This document shows, piece after piece, positions 6,973 through 13,066 of a stretch of 23,035 bases of DNA. The DNA is from an uncultured bacterium (lineage in GTDB: Bacteria > Verrucomicrobiota > Lentisphaeria > Victivallales > UBA1829). The notes beneath the pieces were generated by a model, which did not search any database, was not told where the DNA came from, and was given only the letters and a program-made list of their open reading frames with translations. The stretch is taken from the NCBI GenBank assembly GCA_900549415.1, contig URNX01000053.1:1-23035 (forward strand). Reading direction: 5' to 3'. Both the position numbers and the translations under genes were made by a program. Each line of letters starts with the position of its first letter. Position 1 is the first letter of the stretch.

Positions 6973-8409
6973 TCATGCATTTTTCTTCAGCTCGCGCAGC
7001 TTCACCGCTTCGGGACGCTTCTTGTAGAACTCGTCGAGCGGATAACAGCCGGAAATCATGCCGGCGCGCGGCGCGTTCGTGCAGTCGCCGAAGGTACGGC
7101 AGATATGGCGGCGGTCCAGCGGTTTTCCCGCAAGCGTATCCGCGCAGATCTCCGGATACGAAAGCACCATGCGCCCGATTCCGGCAAAATCCGCCCAGCC
7201 GTGCGCAACCGCGTATTCCGCAACATTCGGGAGATACTCCTGAAGACATGTCAGACCGGAAGCGACAACGAGCATGTCAGGGCGCAGTTCCTTCAGCCGT
7301 TTCACCGCTTTCAGGTGGCGGCCGACATTGTAGAGCGGCGGCTCCGGCATCGCATAACCGTCACTGACCGGATAATACGCGGGACGCTGCATGTGGACGT
7401 TGTAATACGGGCTGCAGATCGTCGCGCAGATCATGCCGACGCCGAATTCCCTGAGCATATCAATGAACTGAACGGTTTCCTTGAGATCAGGATCCATATC
7501 CATGCCGGTTCCGTCACCGCCGAACGCATAGGGATAGCGCGTGCCGGCAGGCCATTCCATCGGATGACCGACGCCGTCGTCGCCTTTGACGAACGGGAAG
7601 ATGTCGAACAGGCTGACGCGTGCGGAAATGTCGAGTCCCGGAACATTTTTCTGAATGCCTTCCGCAATTTCACGGAAGAAACGCGTGCGGTTTTCAAATG
7701 ATCCGCCGTACTTGCCCGGACGGTCGTAAGCTGTCAGGAATTCGTGTCCGAGATAACCGTGCGCGGACTTGATGTCGACAAAATCGAATCCCGCGTCCTG
7801 CGCGACTTTCGCGGCGGTGATGAAGTGCTGAACGATGTTTCCAACCTCTTCATCCGTCACAACGTTCGCGGCGGAGCAATGGAATTTTTTGTCGAGAAGC
7901 GGATGCTGATATGCGGTCACCGGTTCGAGCACGTCCGCTTTGTTCGGATGCGAATAGCGTCCGGAATGAGTGAGCTGAATGCCGATGACCAGATCGTCGT
8001 CCTTCCCGAACTTTTCACGGTGAACGCGGCGCATCTCGGAAACGATATGCTTGAGCACCGCTCCGGTGTGCGGCGCGACGAGGAGCTGCTGCGGATTGCT
8101 GCGTCCGGTATGCATGACGGCTCCGGCTTCGGTGCCGTAAATGAGCTTGGCTCCGCTCCGGGCGAACCGGAGCCAGCGGCGCATGGTGAAGTCGCTCGGT
8201 GTACCGTCATCCATGCAGTCCCAGCCTTCCATCGGAAGAACCGCCCAGCGGTTGCCGATCACACGGCCTTTGTACGGAACGGGCTGAGCGAGCGCGGCGG
8301 AACCGTCGGCCTTCACTTCAGGCGCGACGCCGATATGGAAGTTTTCGCTTCGAACGTATTCTGCGAACGCTTCCGGTGTTTTGAATTCAGTTACTTTGCG
8401 GAATGCCAT
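6973..8409 (-). CDS. Old Yellow Enzyme-type NADH:flavin oxidoreductase
   Basis: The 478-residue FMN-dependent TIM-barrel enzyme of the OYE / 2,4-dienoyl-CoA reductase class reduces activated C=C bonds, typically of enones. Visible are an N-terminal barrel strand GNRWAVLPMEGW (52-63), IGIQLTHSGRYSHP (142-155), DIKSAHGYLGHEF (212-224, with the His and Tyr region of the active site) and RPGKYGGSFENRTRF (230-244). The C-terminus carries C437-x5-C443-x11-C455. This resembles part of the Fe-S ligand motif of dienoyl-CoA reductases, but only three cysteines are seen and the second FAD/NAD domain is absent. It may be a cluster-less or modified form. The gene lies between the XRE-cupin regulator and the lyase. 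The ATG at 8409 has AAGGAG about 6 bases upstream. Confidence 0.9.
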   Translation of the reverse strand: MAFRKVTEFKTPEAFAEYVRSENFHIGVAPEVKADGSAALAQPVPYKGRVIGNRWAVLPMEGWDCMDDGTPSDFTMRRWLRFARSGAKLIYGTEAGAVMHTGRSNPQQLLVAPHTGAVLKHIVSEMRRVHREKFGKDDDLVIGIQLTHSGRYSHPNKADVLEPVTAYQHPLLDKKFHCSAANVVTDEEVGNIVQHFITAAKVAQDAGFDFVDIKSAHGYLGHEFLTAYDRPGKYGGSFENRTRFFREIAEGIQKNVPGLDISARVSLFDIFPFVKGDDGVGHPMEWPAGTRYPYAFGGDGTGMDMDPDLKETVQFIDMLREFGVGMICATICSPYYNVHMQRPAYYPVSDGYAMPEPPLYNVGRHLKAVKRLKELRPDMLVVASGLTCLQEYLPNVAEYAVAHGWADFAGIGRMVLSYPEICADTLAGKPLDRRHICRTFGDCTNAPRAGMISGCYPLDEFYKKRPEAVKLRELKKNA

Positions 8410-8421
8410 GACTGTATCTCC

Positions 8422-8955
8422 TTAAAAGCGGTTTCCTTTTTTCAGATGAACAATGAACACCTCGCAGTCTTCCAGGACTTCGTAGGTGTGGGGAAGAAGC
8501 GCATCGAACTGGACGGACATGCCGGGCTCGAGCAGGCAGACTTCATTCGGAAGAACAATGCGCAGTTTCCCGCTCAGCAGCCAGCACGTCTCAAAGTCGT
8601 CGCCGTGCAGTTCCGGCTTGGAAAGCGCGCCGCTCTTCTTTGCGAATCCGTGCATGCAGCGCATGTTTCCGTAGCTGACGCGGCGGAACGAAAAATCACC
8701 CGAACGGTAGCTCTCCTCGTTGACCTGATGCGGCGCTTTGTTCTCCGCAAGCGAAATCAGGTCGCCGAGCGAAAGGCGGAAGACGCGGGCCAGACGGTAC
8801 AGCGTATCCAGTTCGGCTTTGGTCTGATTGCGTTCGAGTTTTGAAATCACACTCGCCGAGACGCCGCTCTGCGCGGAGAGATCGGCGATGCTCAGATCAT
8901 GGCTCCGGCGCAGTTCGCGCAGAATCCGGAAGTCGCAGATTTTCTCTTCGTCCAT
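8422..8955 (-). CDS. XRE-family regulator with C-terminal cupin domain
   Basis: The 177-residue DNA-binding regulator has a helix-turn-helix at residues 9-70 (SIADLSAQSGVSASVISKLE is the recognition region) and a cupin barrel at about 86-172 (HGDDFETCWLLSGKLRIVL, LEPGMSVQFDALLPHTYEV). In this architecture the cupin senses a small ligand, and such proteins often control the operon they lie in. Two ATG codons are adjacent (8958 and 8955), both overlapping the TGA of the flavoprotein gene. I prefer 8955 because GGGGAGG is then 4 rather than 1 base away. A longer in-frame form from 9048 lies wholly inside the upstream gene and is unlikely. Candidate target: the palindrome at 11669-11697. Confidence 0.9.
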   Translation of the reverse strand: MDEEKICDFRILRELRRSHDLSIADLSAQSGVSASVISKLERNQTKAELDTLYRLARVFRLSLGDLISLAENKAPHQVNEESYRSGDFSFRRVSYGNMRCMHGFAKKSGALSKPELHGDDFETCWLLSGKLRIVLPNEVCLLEPGMSVQFDALLPHTYEVLEDCEVFIVHLKKGNRF

Positions 8956-10883
8956 CATGCCTCCCCGTAAATTTTCTTTTCCCGGCATGCGCGCCAGACG
9001 TTCTCGAACCAGCCGTCGGTGACGGGCAGTCCGCGGCACGGCTCCCATGCCATTTCCGCCTCGCCGGCGGCATTCAGACGCGCGGTCAGAACCTTGCCGC
9101 GGAACGAAGCATCCTCTTTTTCTATCTGCCAGTACGGCGGCAGCGACGGGTGGATATATTCGCCGCGCTCCGCAATGACAATCGAGCTTCCGCGCGAACC
9201 GACGCCGTCGCCGACCTGTTTCCGCATGGTTTCCAGATAAAGGACCTGCGCGGTCAGGAGCTGACCGTTCCGCAGTGTCTCCGCAAGCGCGCGGGAATCA
9301 AGTCCGCCGAGACCGTCCGCGTTCAACAGGGCGAGCTGTTCACGCGTTTCGGCGAGCGCCTTCGTGAGCATCCGTCCTTCCCGGACGAATGCGGCGGATT
9401 CGCTCATGCGGGTCTGAAACTTGCGGCGCTCCTCGCGCCAGTTGAGCTTTGCGGGAACAAGCATCCGTTTGCGGAACACCTCCAGCTGAGAGTTCGCAAG
9501 CCACGCGGCGTCTTCGATGCAGACAGGTTCATACTGCCGCATCGCCGCGATGAATTCCGCCGCGCGGAACGCGCCGACCTGTCCGGCGTTCAGCGCGGTT
9601 CCGCCCGGACGCGTCACGCCATGGGATCCGTTGACCTCGCCGACCGGGAAAAGACCTTTGATGTTCTCCGATTCCCACCAGATGTTCGCGGCAAGCCCGC
9701 CGTTGTTGTGCTGCGCGCAGACAGCAATCTCCAGAGCCTCCGCCGCAAGATCGATGCCGTGCTGACGGTAAAGTTCAATTGCGGGCGCGTTGAGCAGTTC
9801 CAGACGCTTCAGCGGCGAATCCGCAACGGCGGCGGATTTGGTGAGATATTCGCGCGTTTCGGCATTGAGCGTCTCGAACCGGAAATCCGCCGGATCGGTG
9901 CGGTAATCAAGAAACACGCGGCGTCCGCGCCTGGAAATCTCGATGTCGACGAAGATGTCAATCAGCGACGAGCCGGGGATGTGTCCCGCCGCAAACGGCC
10001 ACTGATAACCCTTCAGAAAGATGGAATCGTACATGGAGGCGGCGGAATCGAAATACTCCCGCAGAAACTCGCGCTCATCCGAAACGCCGTCCGCCGCACG
10101 CGAAACGATGCGCGGAAGCACCTGCATGTAACTGCCCGAAACATTCCAGCGGAACTTCGTCGACGCCATGCCGTACTGGAATTCCGGAAGATTCCGGGTT
10201 TTCGCCCCCGCCTCAATCGCAAGTCCTATCGCCCCCGTGTGAACGGCCGGATAAACACTCCGCGCATAGAATCCGCCGGGCCCGCCGACGGCAAAGACAA
10301 CATTCTCCGCAAAAACGGTCTCGAACACCGGGCGTTCGGAGGTTGTATCCAGGAAGACCGCACCCCGGCAGACCGTTCCGCCGTCCGCGCCGGAAGAGGT
10401 CAGGAGTTTCACTGCGACTCGTTTTTCGCAGACTTCGATTCCGCGCTGGTGAACTTCGCGGATGAGCGCGCGGCACATGTCGCGGGAGGTGTAGGGACCG
10501 CAGCTGGTGGCGCGGCGCTTCGGGTCGTGGTCGGTCTTGTAGCCGATGAACTGTCCGAATTCGTCATGCGGGAACGGCACGCCGAGCGCGGCGAGATGAT
10601 GAAATGCAAGCGGAGAGAGCGCGGCTTCGACCAGCGCGATATCGCCGTGCACCGAACCGCCGCGCATCAGATCCTCCGCAAGGAGATGCGGAGAATCGGG
10701 TTCCGCGCCGTACATGCCGAGCTTGTAATAAGTCTGCTTGTCGCTTCCGGTGTTGATGGAGGTTCCCATTTTGAGTCCCTCCGTGTAGATCGCGATGTCC
10801 TCCACGCCGAGCGCGTTCAGCCGGACCGCGGCGGCGAGCCCCGCCGCTCCGCTGCCGATGATGAGCGTGTTCAGAGTCTTCAT
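8955..10883 (-). CDS. FAD-dependent dehydrogenase, fumarate reductase/succinate dehydrogenase flavoprotein type
   Basis: The 642-residue flavoprotein has an N-terminal Rossmann motif LIIGSGAAGLAAA (GSGAAG at 10-15). It has the typical FAD-contact segment HNNGG at 392-396 and GEVNGSHGVTRPGG at 415-428 near the C-terminal FAD loop. The C-terminal ~200 residues form a helical domain like those of SdhA, FrdA and L-aspartate oxidase. There is no signal peptide and no haem motif, so it is cytoplasmic and should transfer hydride to or from an alpha,beta-unsaturated or saturated substrate. The ATG at 10883 shares one base with the stop of the SDR gene (TGATG). In this operon it may oxidise or reduce an intermediate released by the lyase. 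The true substrate is unknown. Confidence 0.88.
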   Translation of the reverse strand: MKTLNTLIIGSGAAGLAAAVRLNALGVEDIAIYTEGLKMGTSINTGSDKQTYYKLGMYGAEPDSPHLLAEDLMRGGSVHGDIALVEAALSPLAFHHLAALGVPFPHDEFGQFIGYKTDHDPKRRATSCGPYTSRDMCRALIREVHQRGIEVCEKRVAVKLLTSSGADGGTVCRGAVFLDTTSERPVFETVFAENVVFAVGGPGGFYARSVYPAVHTGAIGLAIEAGAKTRNLPEFQYGMASTKFRWNVSGSYMQVLPRIVSRAADGVSDEREFLREYFDSAASMYDSIFLKGYQWPFAAGHIPGSSLIDIFVDIEISRRGRRVFLDYRTDPADFRFETLNAETREYLTKSAAVADSPLKRLELLNAPAIELYRQHGIDLAAEALEIAVCAQHNNGGLAANIWWESENIKGLFPVGEVNGSHGVTRPGGTALNAGQVGAFRAAEFIAAMRQYEPVCIEDAAWLANSQLEVFRKRMLVPAKLNWREERRKFQTRMSESAAFVREGRMLTKALAETREQLALLNADGLGGLDSRALAETLRNGQLLTAQVLYLETMRKQVGDGVGSRGSSIVIAERGEYIHPSLPPYWQIEKEDASFRGKVLTARLNAAGEAEMAWEPCRGLPVTDGWFENVWRACREKKIYGEA

Positions 10884-11644
10884 CAGAAACGCTCAACGGT
10901 AAGTCCGCCGTCGACGTTGACGACCTGTCCGGTGGAGTAGGCGAACGAGCCGTCGGCGAGCGCCGCGACTGCACGTCCGATGTCTTCCGGATACCCCCAG
11001 CGGCGCTGAAGCGTGAGCCCGTCCGCAATCATCTTGTCGTATTTTGCGGAAACGACGCTCGTCATATCGCTCTTGATGACGCCCGGACGGATTTCATAAA
11101 CCGGAATTCCCTCATCCGCAAGCCGCACCGCCCAAAGCTTGGTCGCCATTGCAACGCCCGCTTTGGAAAGGCAGTATTCGCCGCGGTTGATGCTGGCATA
11201 GTCGGCGGAAACGGAGCCGATGTTCACGATACAGTGAAACGCGCCGTTTTTGTTTTCCATGATCCGCTTTGCCGCCATCTGAGTCAGAAAGAAGGGTCCG
11301 CGCAGATTGATGCCGAGCACACGGTCGAAGCTCTCTTCACTCATCTCAAGAAGGTCGGCGCGGACGTCCGGGGCGACGCCGGCGTTGTTGACGAGCATGT
11401 CGATCGATCCGAAATCGGCAATGAAGGAATCCAGAAGTCTTTTGCGGTCCTCGTCTTTGGAAATGTCGCACTGGTAGTACTGGAATTTGCCGTTCGGAAA
11501 CGCGCCGCGCAATTCCGCAAGACGCTCCGCGCACTTTTCCGCTTCTCCGCGTCCGCAGAACGCGACACTGTGTCCCTTTTTTGCCAGTTCGCTCACAATT
11601 CCCGCGCCGATTCCTCGCGCGCCGCCGGTAACCAATACGTTCAT
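10883..11644 (-). CDS. Short-chain dehydrogenase/reductase (SDR) family oxidoreductase
   Basis: The 253-residue classical SDR has the cofactor motif TGGARGIG at 6-13, NNAG at 86-89, catalytic Ser144 and the YCLSK active site (Tyr157, Lys161). Length and layout are canonical, and the C-terminus contains the common VNVDGG segment. It would oxidise a secondary alcohol or reduce a ketone with NAD(P)(H). It is the first gene of the operon: the ATG at 11644 follows AAGGAGC and an AT-rich promoter with a long palindrome, and its end overlaps the flavoprotein gene. The residue after the second strand (CGRGEAEK) suggests possible NADP use, but this is weak. Confidence 0.93.
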   Translation of the reverse strand: MNVLVTGGARGIGAGIVSELAKKGHSVAFCGRGEAEKCAERLAELRGAFPNGKFQYYQCDISKDEDRKRLLDSFIADFGSIDMLVNNAGVAPDVRADLLEMSEESFDRVLGINLRGPFFLTQMAAKRIMENKNGAFHCIVNIGSVSADYASINRGEYCLSKAGVAMATKLWAVRLADEGIPVYEIRPGVIKSDMTSVVSAKYDKMIADGLTLQRRWGYPEDIGRAVAALADGSFAYSTGQVVNVDGGLTVERF

Positions 11645-11668
11645 AAAAAAGCTCCTTATATTTTCTTG

Positions 11669-11697
11669 ACGCTATTTTTTATAGTAAAATATAGCGT
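11669..11697. promoter_or_regulatory. 29-bp palindrome, candidate operator of the SDR operon
   Basis: ACGCTAT (11669-11675) and ATAGCGT (11691-11697) are exact inverted arms. The symmetry continues inward, with TTTTA (11677-11681) opposite TAAAA (11685-11689), so 12 of 14 possible pairs match around a 1-nt centre. It lies 25 bases upstream of the SDR start, in AT-rich DNA that must contain the leftward promoter (a TTGAAA is found further upstream near 11712-11717). A dimeric repressor bound here would block transcription. The mid-operon XRE-cupin protein is the obvious candidate. Confidence 0.65.
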
Positions 11698-11799
11698 AAA
11701 AGAAACTTTTCAAGAGCAAAAAGCAAAAGATTCTGATTTTTTATTCGGAACCGCCATGCTCCAAATCTTATAAAAAAGCAAAAAAACGGACATATCCAC

Positions 11800-11828
11800 T
11801 TGAATAAGATCAATACATCAAGTATATT
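11800..11828 (+). promoter_or_regulatory. Candidate rightward promoter
   Basis: TTGAAT (11800-11805) and TATATT (11823-11828) are separated by exactly 17 bases, about 30 bases upstream of a rightward ORF with a signal peptide. An inverted pair ACTTGA (11798-11803) / TCAAGT (11818-11823) overlaps the elements and could be an operator. Confidence 0.5.
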
Positions 11829-11858
11829 AAAAAACAAAAACAGCGGAGATATTTATAA

Positions 11859-12161
11859 ATGAAAAAAGTTTTCGGTATTTTTGCAATTGCTTTTCTCGCC
11901 GTTCTCTGTTCCGGAAGAGAGAACCGGCAGTGTTTTCCGCAAAAAGCGCGAACCTGCGGAAGGACGACATCGGGCTGCCGGACAGGAACCTGCCCAGCGC
12001 AGAGCGATGACGAATATCCGAACCATGTTCCGCCCGTCAGCATTTCAAGAACCAGACAGCAGTTGCAATCCGCCTCCGACCGCGTGAATTCCTCTTTCGA
12101 CAGAAGGCTCAGGCATCAAAAATGCCGTATCAAGAGCAGACACAGTCAGGACTGGCGGTAA
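11859..12161 (+). pseudogene. Signal-peptide ORF, probably a frameshifted small secreted protein
   Basis: The ORF starts with a convincing signal peptide, MKKVFGIFAIAFLAVLCSG, and has a promoter and a CGGAGA ribosome binding site. After residue 19 the reading frame becomes rich in Cys, Arg and Ser, as expected for an out-of-frame reading. From the GAGAGA run (11916-11921) the -1 frame reads more naturally (EPAVFSAKSANLRKDDIGLP then DRNLPSAER and a stop), as if one GA dinucleotide had been gained. Around 12005 the original frame again looks protein-like (DDEYPNHVPPVSISRTRQQ). This suggests a decayed gene with two compensating shifts, or a sequencing error. No family is recognised. Confidence 0.35.
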
Positions 12162-12278
12162 ACCCGGAAAACATCCGTCTTTTTGAGATTTTTTGAGAAA
12201 ATCTCATTTCTTCTCATTTGCAAAATTCTCTTTTATGCGCTACAGTAACGGAAACGCGTGAGAAAGGAGACGGGAAGA
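12162..12278 (+). promoter_or_regulatory. DeoR gene promoter with upstream repeats
   Basis: TTGCAA (12218-12223) and TACAGT (12241-12246) with a 17-base spacer form a plausible promoter ending about 32 bases before the DeoR start. Upstream, GAGATTTT (12185-12192) and AAAATCTC (12198-12205) make an 8-bp inverted repeat, and TCTCATTT occurs twice (period 10) just after it. Such repeats are plausible autoregulatory sites for a DeoR protein. Confidence 0.5.
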
Positions 12279-13001
12279 ATGAAAAATCTGAGAACTTTTG
12301 CAATCATTGACTATCTGAAAGAGAAAAAATACTGCTCGGTCAATGAACTCATGGAACATTTTCACGTCTCTCCGGCAACCATTCACCGCGATATCGCCAG
12401 CCTTGTCAAAAACAATCAGCTGCGCAAGGTGCACGGCGGCGTGGCATATGTCGATCCCGTCGAAGCGACCGACAAAATGACAGTGCTCTCCTCCACCTTT
12501 CAGGACCGCATCAACTGGAATCAGAAGCTCAAGCTCAAGATTTCCGAGCTGGCGATGCAGGAGATTGCCGAAGGCGACATTGTCTTTCTCGACTCCTCCA
12601 CCACGGTTTTCTTCCTTGCGGAACGGCTGCTGGAATCCTCGTTTTCCAATCTGACGATTGTCACGAACTCCGCGATGATCATCCAGAACTTCCACAAATT
12701 CCCGCCGCACTACGTTCTGATTTCGCTCGGCGGGACGTTTGATCTTCAGCTCAACGCGTTCCTCGGCCAGGCGGCAATCCGGGAGCTGGAACGGCTCTCC
12801 GTTTCCAAAGCGTTCATCTCCGCCTTCGGAATCGACGGCAATCTGGTTACGACGAATCACGAGTATCACTCCACGCTTCTGCTGAAAGTGCTGGAAGTCG
12901 CGAAAAAACGTTATCTCCTTGCCGACCGCAGCAAATTCAACCGCTCCGGTCTGTTCCGTCTCGGCACCCGCACGGACTTCGACCGCATCATCAGCGACTG
13001 A
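12279..13001 (+). CDS. DeoR/GlpR-family transcriptional regulator
   Basis: The 240-residue repressor has an N-terminal winged helix (about 1-57). Its recognition segment is VNELMEHFHVSPATIHRDIA, and the family-typical LRKVHGGVAYVDP follows the wing. The C-terminal sugar-phosphate sensor domain resembles ribose-5-phosphate isomerase: DIVFLDSSTT, LTIVTNS, SLGGTFD and LADRSKFN. DeoR proteins usually release DNA on binding a phosphorylated sugar. The ATG at 12279 is 8 bases from AAAGGAG; a GTG in frame at 12258 lies upstream of that site and is rejected. It is transcribed alone, towards a shared terminator. The regulon is unknown, with the flanking saccharide operons as candidates. Confidence 0.93.
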   Translation: MKNLRTFAIIDYLKEKKYCSVNELMEHFHVSPATIHRDIASLVKNNQLRKVHGGVAYVDPVEATDKMTVLSSTFQDRINWNQKLKLKISELAMQEIAEGDIVFLDSSTTVFFLAERLLESSFSNLTIVTNSAMIIQNFHKFPPHYVLISLGGTFDLQLNAFLGQAAIRELERLSVSKAFISAFGIDGNLVTTNHEYHSTLLLKVLEVAKKRYLLADRSKFNRSGLFRLGTRTDFDRIISD

Positions 13002-13004
13002 AAA

Positions 13005-13060
13005 ACAGAAACTCCGGCGGAGAACACCCGGCCGGAGTTTCTGTCTTTCGAATTTTGTTT
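13005..13060. terminator. Bidirectional Rho-independent terminator
   Basis: Arms 13005-13018 (ACAGAAACTCCGGC) and 13031-13044 (GCCGGAGTTTCTGT) form a perfect 14-bp stem with a 12-nt loop. Rightward it is followed by CTTTCGAATTTTGTTTTT, and leftward by TTTT. It sits between the convergent DeoR gene and the glycosidase gene and should end both transcripts. Confidence 0.9.
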
Positions 13061-13066
13061 TTCCGT

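Noticed and set aside
8959..9048. Earlier start of the XRE-cupin gene
   Set aside because: The added 30 residues are Arg-rich, lie inside the flavoprotein gene and precede the good GGGGAGG site used by the ATGs at 8955-8958.
8841..10940. Long rightward ORF (699 codons) opposite the flavoprotein gene
   Set aside because: Antisense to a clear FAD protein, no ribosome binding site or domain seen, and an Arg- and His-rich composition typical of a shadow frame.
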